Source: an uncultured Collinsella sp. (GTDB lineage: Bacteria; Actinomycetota; Coriobacteriia; Coriobacteriales; Coriobacteriaceae). From it: 28,059 nt of DNA. The stretch is from contig CABUJH010000022.1 of NCBI GenBank assembly GCA_902491895.1, forward strand, positions 1-28,059. The letters run 5' to 3'. This document shows, piece after piece, positions 1 through 6,543 of the stretch (position 1 is the first letter of the stretch; each line of letters opens with the position of its first letter). The notes below the pieces were generated by a model. It was not told where the DNA came from. It did not search any database and saw only the letters and a list, made by a program, of their open reading frames with translations. The position numbers and the translations under genes are program-made.

Positions 1-1
1 T

Positions 2-154
2 GCGCTGCTCAAGGCCCTGCCACGCCCCGATCGTGATGCGTGTCTGCTAAGGCTCAGGCGGGCACATCTCACGGTCAAGCAAATTGCCCGTATCACCGGC
101 ATCGGCGCTACAAGCGTGACCAAGGCCACCGTAGGCTGGAGGGAGGCTGCGTGA
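2..154 (+). pseudogene. 3' end of a probable REP-associated Y1 transposase (cut by window edge)
   Basis: An open frame enters from the left edge and ends at TGA 152-154, giving 50 residues. They are rich in Arg and Leu and contain a helix-turn-helix-like segment (LTVKQIARITGIGATSVTKA, residues 23-42). This resembles the C-terminal DNA-binding tail of IS200-like REP-associated tyrosine transposases (RAYTs) of Coriobacteriia, as I remember them. The catalytic HUH and Tyr motifs would lie upstream, outside the window, so the family call rests on the tail and on the REP-like repeats just downstream. Whether the gene is intact cannot be judged from here; 'pseudogene' is used only to mark it as partial. 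It could instead be another small HTH protein. Confidence 0.5.
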
Positions 155-187
155 GGCAGGGGCCGAACCGCTGCCGGTATGCGTCAT

Positions 188-238
188 GTCTGTCCCAAAT
201 GCGTGAAAACACTCATGTAAGTCTGTCCCCAATGAGTG
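188..238 (+). repeat. Two REP-like direct repeats downstream of the transposase
   Basis: GTCTGTCCCAAATGCGTG (188-205) recurs as GTCTGTCCCCAATGAGTG (221-238), identical at 16 of 18 positions and spaced 33 bp apart. Motifs built on TCTGTCCCC are, from memory, typical of REP sequences mobilised by RAYT transposases. Their place right after the transposase tail supports that reading. CCCCAATGAG (227-236) is also a perfect reverse complement of CTCATTGGGG (251-260) in the adjoining terminator. Confidence 0.55.
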
Positions 239-241
239 CAA

Positions 242-271
242 AAAGGCGCCCTCATTGGGGAGGGCGCCTTT
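242..271 (-). terminator. Rho-independent terminator of rpmB
   Basis: A perfect 11-bp stem (242-252 with 261-271, core GGCGCCCT/AGGGCGCC) closes an 8-nt loop. Read on the minus strand it is followed by five T residues (244-240), as expected for transcripts coming from rpmB. On the + strand only three T follow, so it probably works poorly for the transposase transcript. The loop (253-260) is complementary to 227-234 in the second REP-like repeat. Confidence 0.85.
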
Positions 272-339
272 GGTAAGTTCTATGTGAACGCGAGGTCTTT
301 GACCCGGAGAGTCCGAGGTACTTGTTGGTAAGACCTTAT

Positions 340-528
340 TTAGGAGCGCGCAACCTTGCCGGACTTGAGGCAGGTGGAGCAAACGTTCATCTTGCGACGG
401 TGACCATCGACGACGACGTAGACGCGCTGGATGTTGGGGCGGAACTTACGGTTGGTGACGCGGTGAGAGTGGCTGATGGAGCGACCGGCAACGGGGTGCT
501 TACCGCAAACTTCGCAAACTTTGGACAT
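340..528 (-). CDS. rpmB: 50S ribosomal protein L28 (zinc-binding form)
   Basis: This 62-residue protein is a large-subunit ribosomal protein. The start MSKVCEVCGK is the normal L28 N-terminus. The Shine-Dalgarno AAGGAGGGT lies just upstream on the minus strand, so the longer in-frame start at 576 is rejected. Cys5, Cys8, Cys50 and Cys53 form two CxxC pairs, which marks the zinc-ribbon (C+) version; many bacteria also have, or switch to, a Cys-free paralogue when zinc is scarce. The body is basic, with SHSHRVTNRKFRPNIQ (residues 20-35) as the family signature. It is transcribed alone, divergently from the pyr operon, with its own promoter (583-591) and terminator (242-271). Confidence 0.96.
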   Translation of the reverse strand: MSKVCEVCGKHPVAGRSISHSHRVTNRKFRPNIQRVYVVVDGHRRKMNVCSTCLKSGKVARS

Positions 529-582
529 AACTGACCCTCCTTGGGCGACAAACGAACATGTCGCGTTAACAAACAAGCCTGA

Positions 583-591
583 ACTATAGCA
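583..591 (-). promoter_or_regulatory. Extended -10 promoter of rpmB
   Basis: Read on the minus strand this is TGCTATAGT, a TGn-extended -10 about 55 bp upstream of the rpmB start. No good -35 hexamer is seen at 16-18 bp. The same nine bases occur upstream of rpsT (13270-13278). Confidence 0.55.
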
Positions 592-813
592 CAGAAGTCA
601 CTCCCTGTGCGCAATCTACACAGAGATATTCCTCTTTTGGCGATAGTGCCCACGCCACGGCCCTGGACGTAGATCCGATTTGCGTGCAGCAGAGGGGATT
701 ATGCCAGCTCGTGCATGCGTTTTCAAGCTCGTCCCACAAATATATATAGGTTTATTGGGCTTTGGGCTCCGTTTACGGATTGCTCTGTATTTATGCTCGC
801 AATTAAGCTCGAG
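592..813. other. Intergenic stretch with no gene seen
   Basis: Between the rpmB promoter and the pyr promoter I find no convincing reading frame, RNA gene or strong hairpin. A short AT-rich patch at 738-755 stands out from the GC-rich background and could be an upstream promoter element or protein-binding site, but nothing specific supports this. Confidence 0.5.
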
Positions 814-819
814 GTTGGC

Positions 820-825
820 TACACT
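820..825 (+). promoter_or_regulatory. Probable -10 box of the pyr operon promoter
   Basis: TACACT fits the actinobacterial TAnnnT pattern. It would place the transcript start near 832, just before the first leader hairpin begins at 835. No strong -35 is visible at the right distance, so the exact start is inferred mainly from the leader structure. Confidence 0.4.
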
Positions 826-834
826 ATCCCTTGA

Positions 835-905
835 CCATTAAAGGGGTACGAGATACCCACATGGAATTACATAGCTGCCAAAGAGCAGCCCTTCCTGTGG
901 GTGTC
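835..905 (+). promoter_or_regulatory. pyr leader: anti-antiterminator and antiterminator, presumed PyrR target
   Basis: Two exclusive folds share the same bases. The first is a 5' hairpin with lower stem CCAT/ATGG (835-838 with 861-864), an asymmetric purine-rich internal loop, and upper stem GGGTA/TACCC (844-848 with 854-858) closing loop CGAGA. The second is a 10-bp antiterminator pairing GATACCCACA (852-861) with TGTGGGTGTC (896-905), with one wobble pair; it opens both the first hairpin and the terminator that follows. A small hairpin GCTGC/GCAGC (874-878 with 885-889) sits between. Lower stem, internal loop and purine-rich apical loop resemble a PyrR binding loop, but the apical loop is not the Bacillus CNGNGA consensus. 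Model: UMP-bound PyrR holds the 5' hairpin, so the terminator can form. Confidence 0.65.
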
Positions 906-938
906 TGGTCCGCTTTAAGCGGTCGGGCATCTATTTTT
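900..938 (+). terminator. Attenuator terminator in the pyr operon leader
   Basis: GGTGTCTG (900-907) pairs with CGGGCATC (924-931) across eight positions, including three G-U pairs. Inside, CCGC (910-913) pairs with GCGG (919-922), and a run of five T follows at 934-938. Bases 900-905 are also the right arm of the antiterminator, so the two cannot coexist. It lies 41 bp before the pyrR start. Confidence 0.7.
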
Positions 939-979
939 CTGACTGTGTCAGCAGTCAAGACATGTGAGGAAGGAGATCG

Positions 980-1564
980 ATGGGCACGACTTCCCCCAAG
1001 GCGGTCATCATGGACGAGACCGCCGTCAATCGAGCGATGACTCGCATCGCGCACGAGATTCTCGAGCGCAACGAGGGCTGTGAAGACCTCGCTCTGGTTG
1101 GCATCGTCACGCGCGGCGACCTTCTGGCAAAGAAGCTCGCCGAGGAGATCAAGGAGATCGAGGGCGTCGAAGTTCCGCTCGGCAGCCTGGACATCAGCTT
1201 CTACCGCGATGACTACGCTACCAATTTCGCTCCCGCGATCCACGCTACCTACATTCCCTTCAGCGTCGACGGCAAGCGCGTCGTGCTGGTGGACGACATC
1301 CTGTATACGGGCCGTACCATCCGCGCCGCTCTCGACGCCGTCATGGACCTGGGCCGTCCGAGCCGCATTGAGTTGGCAGTCCTCGTTGACCGCGGCCACC
1401 GCGAGCTCCCCATCTCGCCGGACTTTGTCGGCAAGAACGTTCCCTCGTCGCATGAGGAGAACGTGCATCTATATATGAAGGAAGTCGACGGCCACACCGC
1501 CGTCGAGATCAACGACGTCGCGCCGGGCTCCCACGTGGGTTCTGCGCCGCTGGGAGGTGAGTAG
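980..1564 (+). CDS. pyrR: Bifunctional pyr operon regulator / uracil phosphoribosyltransferase PyrR
   Basis: This 194-residue protein belongs to the phosphoribosyltransferase fold family. In Bacillus and relatives PyrR binds pyr mRNA leaders when UMP is high and promotes termination; it also has modest uracil phosphoribosyltransferase activity. The PRPP-binding loop is VVLVDDILYTGRT (residues 101-113), and LGSLDISFYRDD (68-79) is the other family signature. The start ATG 980 follows GAGGAAGGAG. It is the first gene of the operon and lies directly behind an attenuator, the usual autoregulatory setting. pyrB starts 4 bp after its stop. Confidence 0.96.
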   Translation: MGTTSPKAVIMDETAVNRAMTRIAHEILERNEGCEDLALVGIVTRGDLLAKKLAEEIKEIEGVEVPLGSLDISFYRDDYATNFAPAIHATYIPFSVDGKRVVLVDDILYTGRTIRAALDAVMDLGRPSRIELAVLVDRGHRELPISPDFVGKNVPSSHEENVHLYMKEVDGHTAVEINDVAPGSHVGSAPLGGE

Positions 1565-1568
1565 TACC

Positions 1569-2513
1569 GTGGCGTTCAACCATAAGCACCTGATCGACAT
1601 TACCGAGTACTCCGAAGAGGATATCAAGCTCATCCTCGAGACCGCCAAGGCGTTCTCCGAGGTCAACGAGCGTGCGATCAAGAAGGTCCCCACGCTCAAG
1701 GGCAAGACCATCGTCAACATGTTCAACGAGCCCTCGACGCGCACCCGCAGCTCCTTCGAGCTCGCCGAGAAGCGTCTTTCGGCCGACAGCCTTAACTTTG
1801 GCGGCTCCTCGACCTCCACGGTCAAGGGCGAGAGCCTCGTCGACACCGTCGAGACCCTCAACGCCTATAAGATCGACTGCATCGTCGTGCGCGATAAGCA
1901 CGCCGGCGCTCCCTACATCGTCACGCAGAACTCGCCCGCAAGCGTCATCTGCGCCGGTGATGGCAAGCACAACCATCCCACGCAAGCCCTGCTCGACCTG
2001 TACACCATCTGGGAGCACAAGGGCGACTTCCACGGTCTGAAGGTCGCTGTCGTCGGCGATATCGCCCACTCCCGCGTTTGCGGCTCGCTGATTCCCGCCC
2101 TTAAGATCATGGGCTGCGAGACCTATGCCGTCGCCCCCGGCACGCTGCTGCCGCCGGCGCCCGAGGTCCTGGGCTGCGACCACGTGACGAGCGACCTCGA
2201 TTCCGTCCTGCCCGAGCTGGACGTCGTCTACATGCTGCGCGTGCAGCAGGAGCGCCTCGAAGGTGCCCCGTTCCCGACCATTCGCGAGTACCACAAGCTC
2301 TTCGGCCTGACCAAGGACCGCGAGAAGCTCATGAAGCCCGATGCGATCATCTGCCACCCGGGCCCCATCAACCGCGGCGTCGAGTTCGACTCCTATATGG
2401 CCGACCACCCGCAACGCTCCGTCATCCTGGAGCAGGTCTACGCCGGTATCTGCGTGCGTATGGCTATCCTGTATCTGCTGCTTGGAGGTGCCGATAATGG
2501 CCTTGCTTCTTAA
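1569..2513 (+). CDS. pyrB: Aspartate carbamoyltransferase, catalytic subunit
   Basis: PyrB joins carbamoyl phosphate and aspartate to give N-carbamoyl-aspartate, the committed step of pyrimidine synthesis. The protein has 314 residues, usual for a catalytic chain. Carbamoyl-phosphate motif STRTR is at residues 56-60, KGES at 86-89, HPTQA at 136-140, and HPGPINRGVE lies near the end. I chose GTG 1569 because GGAGGTGA (1553-1560) sits 8 nt upstream; the other GTG at 1557 overlaps that site and pyrR. No pyrI regulatory subunit is present. The 3' end overlaps pyrC by 17 bp, so the two are probably translationally coupled. Confidence 0.95.
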   Translation: MAFNHKHLIDITEYSEEDIKLILETAKAFSEVNERAIKKVPTLKGKTIVNMFNEPSTRTRSSFELAEKRLSADSLNFGGSSTSTVKGESLVDTVETLNAYKIDCIVVRDKHAGAPYIVTQNSPASVICAGDGKHNHPTQALLDLYTIWEHKGDFHGLKVAVVGDIAHSRVCGSLIPALKIMGCETYAVAPGTLLPPAPEVLGCDHVTSDLDSVLPELDVVYMLRVQQERLEGAPFPTIREYHKLFGLTKDREKLMKPDAIICHPGPINRGVEFDSYMADHPQRSVILEQVYAGICVRMAILYLLLGGADNGLAS

Positions 2514-3786
2514 GAATGCCCACGTCGTCGACCCGTCTGTCGAGCTTGACGGTGTCGTTGACGTCCTGATTGACGGCGATAAGATCGCCGAGGTCGGCGA
2601 GAATCTCGCCGTCGAGGGAGCCGAGGTCCGCGACCTTTCCGGCAAGTACCTCGTCCCCGGCCTGGTGGATATGCACGTTCACCTTCGCGAGCCCGGCTAT
2701 GAGGTCAAAGAGGACATCGAGAGCGGCACCCGCGCAGCTGCCAAGGGCGGCTTCACCGGCGTGTGCGCCATGCCCAACACCGATCCCGTCACCGATAACG
2801 GCACCGTCGTGGAGTTCGTCAAGTCCCGCGCTGCCGAGGTCGGTCACTGCCGCGTCTATCCGTCGGGCGCCATGACCCGCGGTCTTAAGGGCGAGGCCAT
2901 GTCCGAGATGGGCGATATGGTCGCCCACGGCGCCGTCGCCTTCACCGACGACGGTCGCGGCGTGCAGAGTGCGGGCATGCTCCGTCGCTGCATGGACTAC
3001 GGCAAGATGTTCGGCAAGGTCTTTATGAGCCACTGCCAGGACGAGGACCTGGTCGGCCACGGCCAGATCAACGAGGGCAAGGTCTCGACCCGTCTGGCTC
3101 TCGAGGGCTGGCCGGCTGCCGGCGAGGAGCTCCAGATCGCCCGCGACATCGAGATCGCCAAGCTGACCGGTGCCAAGCTGCACATCCAGCACATCTCCAC
3201 CGCCCATGGCCTGGAGATCGTGCGTGCCGGTAAGGCCGCTGGCGTTCAGGTTACCTGCGAGGCCACCCCGCACCACATGTTCCTGACCGAGAACGACCTG
3301 GACGAGACCTACAACACCTCGCTCAAGGTCAATCCGCCGCTTCGCACCGACGAGGATGCCGAGGCCATCCGTCAGGGTGTCATCGACGGCACCGTCGACG
3401 TTATCGTCACTGATCACGCTCCCCACACCCCGTGGGAGAAGGCCCGCGAGTTCGAGCTTGCGCCCTTTGGCATGATCGGCCTCGAGACCTCGCTGTCGCT
3501 CGTGCTCACCGAGCTGGTTAACACGGGCAAGATGAGCGTGGGTCGCATGGTCGAGCTCATGGCCATCAAGCCGCGTGAGATCCTGGGCCTCGACCAGGTT
3601 CAGGTCAAGGCGGGCTCCGTTGCCGACCTGACCGTGTTCGACCCCGCCGCAACCTGGACGGTCGGCGAGGACGGCTACGAGTCGCGTGCCGAGAACTCCG
3701 GTTTCGCCGGCCGCACGCTCACCGGTCGTGCCACCGATGTGTTTGTCGGCGGTAAGCAGACGCTCGCCGACGGCTGCATCTGCTAG
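2497..3786 (+). CDS. pyrC: Dihydroorotase
   Basis: PyrC cyclises carbamoyl-aspartate to dihydroorotate in the cytoplasm. The 429-residue amidohydrolase carries the metal motif HVHLREPG (H60, H62), conserved His179 and His232, and the late metal-site motif TDHAPH (D306). The length and these motifs place it in the class I, Gram-positive type of dihydroorotase. ATG 2497 is preferred because GGAGGTG (2484-2490) precedes it and MALLLKNAHVVDP is a normal N-terminus for the family. The start lies inside the end of pyrB. It is followed by a 92-bp gap with a hairpin, the only sizeable break in the operon. Confidence 0.95.
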   Translation: MALLLKNAHVVDPSVELDGVVDVLIDGDKIAEVGENLAVEGAEVRDLSGKYLVPGLVDMHVHLREPGYEVKEDIESGTRAAAKGGFTGVCAMPNTDPVTDNGTVVEFVKSRAAEVGHCRVYPSGAMTRGLKGEAMSEMGDMVAHGAVAFTDDGRGVQSAGMLRRCMDYGKMFGKVFMSHCQDEDLVGHGQINEGKVSTRLALEGWPAAGEELQIARDIEIAKLTGAKLHIQHISTAHGLEIVRAGKAAGVQVTCEATPHHMFLTENDLDETYNTSLKVNPPLRTDEDAEAIRQGVIDGTVDVIVTDHAPHTPWEKAREFELAPFGMIGLETSLSLVLTELVNTGKMSVGRMVELMAIKPREILGLDQVQVKAGSVADLTVFDPAATWTVGEDGYESRAENSGFAGRTLTGRATDVFVGGKQTLADGCIC

Positions 3787-3806
3787 CATAGCCTTATCGC
3801 TTTTGT

Positions 3807-3834
3807 GCGCGGTGCCCTTGCGGTGCCGCGCTTT
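3807..3834 (+). terminator. Hairpin in the pyrC-pyrK gap, possible weak terminator or processing site
   Basis: GCGCGGTGCC (3807-3816) pairs with GGTGCCGCGC (3822-3831) over ten positions, two of them G-U, closing a 5-nt loop. It is followed by TTTC and then a mixed T-rich stretch. The run of T is too short for a strong terminator, so it may reduce read-through or protect the 3' end of the upstream mRNA. Confidence 0.45.
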
Positions 3835-3878
3835 CTGTTCGTTTTGACCATGCATCCGCATGGGGGATTGGAGCGTCT

Positions 3879-4670
3879 ATGCCCACACCTTCCACTGCAC
3901 GCATGCACGACTTCGAGGTCGTATCGAACCAGGAGATCGCCGACGGCATCTTCTCGCTCGTCATCTCGGCCCCCAAGCTTGCAAGTGCGCTCAAGCCCGG
4001 TCAGTTTGTGAACATTGCCGTACCCGGCGATGCGTCCTCGCTGCTTCGCGTGCCCCTGAGCTACTATCGCGCCGACGCCGAAGCCGGCACCGTCGAGCTG
4101 TGGTACGCCGTCGTGGGCGACGACACCCGTCGCCTGTCGCAGATGGGCCCCGGTTCCAAGTCCAACCTGCTGGGCCCTGGCGGCCGCGGCTGGCTGGTAC
4201 CCGAGGGCACCAGGAAGGCATTGCTTGTCGCCGGCGGCATCGGTGTTCCGCCCGTGCTGTGCCTTGCCGGTAAGCTTGCCGAGCAGGGTGTGGCCGTCGA
4301 CGTGTGCCTGGGCTTTGGCACTGCGTCCAAGGCCGTGGGCATCGATGAGTTCCGCTCGCTGTGCGATACGGTCAACGTGTGCACCGACGACGGCTCGCTC
4401 GGCACGCACGGCTTCTGCACCGATCCTGCCGCTGAGCTGCTCGGCGAGGGCGGTTACGACTACGTCGCCAGCTGCGGCCCCGCCGTCATGATGAAGAAGG
4501 TCGCCGCCGCTGCCGCCGAGGCCGGTGCGTACTGCGAGGTGTCGCTCGAGCGCATGATGAGCTGTGGCTTTGGCGCCTGCAACACCTGCAATGTCGAGAC
4601 GGTCGATGGTATGAAGGGCGCCTGCATGTGCGGCCCCGTGTTCGATGCTTCCAAGGTGGTGGTCTTCTAG
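3879..4670 (+). CDS. pyrK: Dihydroorotate dehydrogenase electron transfer subunit PyrK
   Basis: PyrK passes electrons from PyrD to NAD+. It carries FAD and a [2Fe-2S] cluster and forms a heterotetramer with class 1B PyrD. The 263-residue protein has a ferredoxin-reductase-like FAD domain (RVPLSYY at residues 57-63), a nucleotide-binding glycine stretch (VAGGIGVPP, 117-125), and a C-terminal cluster site with Cys229, Cys234, Cys237 and Cys249. ATG 3879 follows GGAG at short spacing. The next internal Met (residue 9) has no ribosome-binding site. Its stop codon overlaps the GTG start of pyrD by one base, which fits an obligate partner. Confidence 0.94.
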   Translation: MPTPSTARMHDFEVVSNQEIADGIFSLVISAPKLASALKPGQFVNIAVPGDASSLLRVPLSYYRADAEAGTVELWYAVVGDDTRRLSQMGPGSKSNLLGPGGRGWLVPEGTRKALLVAGGIGVPPVLCLAGKLAEQGVAVDVCLGFGTASKAVGIDEFRSLCDTVNVCTDDGSLGTHGFCTDPAAELLGEGGYDYVASCGPAVMMKKVAAAAAEAGAYCEVSLERMMSCGFGACNTCNVETVDGMKGACMCGPVFDASKVVVF

Positions 4671-5593
4671 TGGGTACCGTGAACATGGCCGTCGATTTCG
4701 GCGGCGTCAAGATGCAGAACCCCATCAACACCGCAGCCGGTACCTTTGGCTACGGCTGGCAGTTCCAGAACTTCTTTGATGTCTCCCAGCTGGGCGCCAT
4801 CACCACCAAGGGTTGTGCTGCCGAGCCCTGGCCCGGCAACCCCGCGCCCCGTATGGCCGAGATCCCGGGCGGCATGATCAACTCCGTGGGCCTTCAGAAC
4901 CCCGGCGTGGCCGCCTTTGCCCGTGAGTCCGGTCCGTGGCTCGAGCAGCTTTCCAAGGACGGTTGCCAGGTCATCTGCCAGGTTGCCGGTCATTCCGTCG
5001 AGGAGTTTGTCCGCGCGCTCGAGATGTATGTCGAGCTGTGCCCCTGGGCTGCCGGCTATGAGATCAACGTGAGCTGCCCCAATATTGCTGCCGGCGGTGC
5101 CGCCATGGGCTCCTCGCCCGAGGGCGCCTCTGCCGTTATGGCTGCCTGCCGCAAGGTGACCGATAAGCCGCTGTTCGTAAAGATGGCGCCGGTCAACGTC
5201 GCCGAGATTGCCAAGGCTCTCGAGGCCGCGGGAGCCGACGGCCTTTCGGTCATCAACTCCATCCAGGGCATGGCCATTGACGTTCATACCCGCAAGTCCC
5301 GTGTGGCCAAGCCCAAGGGCGGCCTTTCGGGTCCGCTGTGCCACCACATCGCCGTTCGCATGGTCTGGGAGGTCGCTCAGGCCGTCGATATCCCCATCAA
5401 CGGTGTCGGCGGCGTCATGACGGGCGAGGATGCGGCCGAGTTTATCCTGGCCGGCGCCACCTGCGTGTCGGTCGGCATGGCCAATTTCGTCGATCCGTGC
5501 GCCTCAATTAAGATCGCGCACGAGCTCGAGGCCTGGGCGGAGTCCCAGGGCGTGAAGGACATCAACGAGTTGGTAGGTGCTTTCGAATGCTAG
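4670..5593 (+). CDS. pyrD: Dihydroorotate dehydrogenase, class 1B catalytic subunit
   Basis: PyrD oxidises dihydroorotate to orotate with FMN, and PyrK carries the electrons on to NAD+. The protein has 307 residues with NPINTAAGTFGYG (residues 17-29), NSVGLQNPG (71-79) and the active-site Cys136 in NVSCPN; a Cys base rather than Ser is typical of the cytosolic class 1 enzymes. GTG 4670 is chosen because AAGGTGG (4653-4659) is spaced for it; GTG 4679 and ATG 4685 remain possible. pyrF begins inside its last codons (7-bp overlap). Confidence 0.95.
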   Translation: MGTVNMAVDFGGVKMQNPINTAAGTFGYGWQFQNFFDVSQLGAITTKGCAAEPWPGNPAPRMAEIPGGMINSVGLQNPGVAAFARESGPWLEQLSKDGCQVICQVAGHSVEEFVRALEMYVELCPWAAGYEINVSCPNIAAGGAAMGSSPEGASAVMAACRKVTDKPLFVKMAPVNVAEIAKALEAAGADGLSVINSIQGMAIDVHTRKSRVAKPKGGLSGPLCHHIAVRMVWEVAQAVDIPINGVGGVMTGEDAAEFILAGATCVSVGMANFVDPCASIKIAHELEAWAESQGVKDINELVGAFEC

Positions 5594-6303
5594 AGACCGA
5601 CGCCCGCGACCGCGTTATCGTCGCCCTCGACTGCGACCGTGAGCGTGCGCTCGAGCTCGCCCACGAGCTTTCTGGTCATGCCGCTTGGCTCAAGGTGGGC
5701 ATGACGCTCTATTACGCCGAGGGCCCCGAGATCGTCAAGACGTTCAAGGACCTGGGCTTTAAGGTCTTCCTCGACCTCAAGTTCCATGACATTCCGCATC
5801 AGGTGCGCGGTGCCGCCCGTTCGGCCTCGCTTGCCGGTGCCGACCTGCTCTCGGTCCACGGCCTGGGTTCTGGTGCTATGCTCGCTGCGTGCCGTGAGGG
5901 TGCCGAGGAGGCGCGCGAGGACCGCGCCAAGCTCGTCGCCATCACCGTGCTCACGAGCATGAACCAGGATTCGCTGGCTGAGATCGGCGTCGAGTCACCC
6001 GTGGCCGAGGAGGCCGCCCGCCTGGCAAAGCTTGCCCAGGCCAACGGTATCGACGGCATCGTGTGCTCGCCGATGGAGGCCCATGACATGCGCGAGCTGC
6101 TCGGCCCCGACGCGTTGATCGTGACTCCGGGCGTTCGTCCGGTGGGTGCCGCCCTTGGTGACCAGTCCCGTGTGGCGACGCCCTCCCAGGCTATCGAGCG
6201 CGGCGCGAGCCATATCGTGGTGGGCCGACCCATCACCGGTGCCGACGACCCGGTTGGCGCCTTTGACGCTATCGTTGCCGAGCTGGTCGAAAACGTCGCC
6301 TAA
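5587..6303 (+). CDS. pyrF: Orotidine 5'-phosphate decarboxylase
   Basis: PyrF removes CO2 from OMP to make UMP, the last step of the pathway. The 238-residue TIM-barrel protein has the catalytic DxKxxD array at Asp63, Lys65 and Asp68 (FLDLKFHDIPHQV). A phosphate-binding end (TPGVRP and later VVGRPI) completes the active site. This is the short class I type, not the larger actinobacterial version. It is the last gene of the operon in this window; pyrE (orotate phosphoribosyltransferase) is not present, so it must be encoded elsewhere. Confidence 0.95.
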   Translation: MLETDARDRVIVALDCDRERALELAHELSGHAAWLKVGMTLYYAEGPEIVKTFKDLGFKVFLDLKFHDIPHQVRGAARSASLAGADLLSVHGLGSGAMLAACREGAEEAREDRAKLVAITVLTSMNQDSLAEIGVESPVAEEAARLAKLAQANGIDGIVCSPMEAHDMRELLGPDALIVTPGVRPVGAALGDQSRVATPSQAIERGASHIVVGRPITGADDPVGAFDAIVAELVENVA

Positions 6304-6348
6304 AAGATTCCCTCAAGTCACCACTTTTGGGTCTCATTAGCACAAATT

Positions 6349-6406
6349 AGCCCCTGTGCCTGCGAAAACTTTCCCATCCTTTGTGTGGAATCGCAGGTCA
6401 GGGGCT
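6349..6406. repeat. Long imperfect palindrome after the pyr operon
   Basis: AGCCCCTG and CCTGCGA (6349-6356, 6359-6365) are mirrored by TCGCAGG and CAGGGGCT (6391-6397, 6399-6406). This gives a 15-bp stem with a small internal loop and a 25-nt apical loop. A third copy of the inner arm in inverted orientation, TTTTCGCAGG, lies at 6432-6441. The tail CAACTTTAA is a poor U-tract, so this is an uncertain terminator and may be an interspersed repeat. It is the only candidate terminator between pyrF and mihF. Confidence 0.5.
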
Positions 6407-6470
6407 CAACTTTAACCTCCGTATATTGCACTTTTCGCAGGTATCGTCTAACCTATGGTGCCGTCGATTG

Positions 6471-6502
6471 GGCATTTAGTGCGTTTGACGTGCTAAAATG
6501 CC
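6471..6502 (+). promoter_or_regulatory. Probable mihF promoter with overlapping inverted repeat
   Basis: TGCTAAAAT (6491-6499) is a TGn-extended -10 about 45 bp before mihF. It lies in the right arm of an inverted repeat, GGCATTTAG (6471-6479) with CTAAAATGCC (6493-6502), interrupted by one extra base. A TTGACG at 6485-6490 is too close to this -10 to be its -35. Confidence 0.45.
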
Positions 6503-6543
6503 AATTATTGCATCAGATATAACCCAACTATTTGGAGGTTCGA

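Noticed and set aside
592..813. Small RNA or small protein in the rpmB-pyrR intergenic region
   Set aside because: No coupled promoter, ribosome-binding site or terminator was seen there on either strand.
831..836. TTGACC as a -35 box for pyrR
   Set aside because: No -10 lies 16-18 bp downstream (854-859 is inside a hairpin arm), and it sits at the probable transcript start.
874..889. GCTGC/GCAGC hairpin with loop CAAAGA as the main PyrR binding loop
   Set aside because: The loop is close to CNGNGA, but the hairpin does not overlap either arm of the antiterminator, so binding there would not favour termination. It may still contribute, so it is mentioned within the leader feature.
1557..1571. 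GTG 1557 as the pyrB start
   Set aside because: It overlaps the Shine-Dalgarno GGAGGTGA; GTG 1569 has the proper spacing and the usual family N-terminus.
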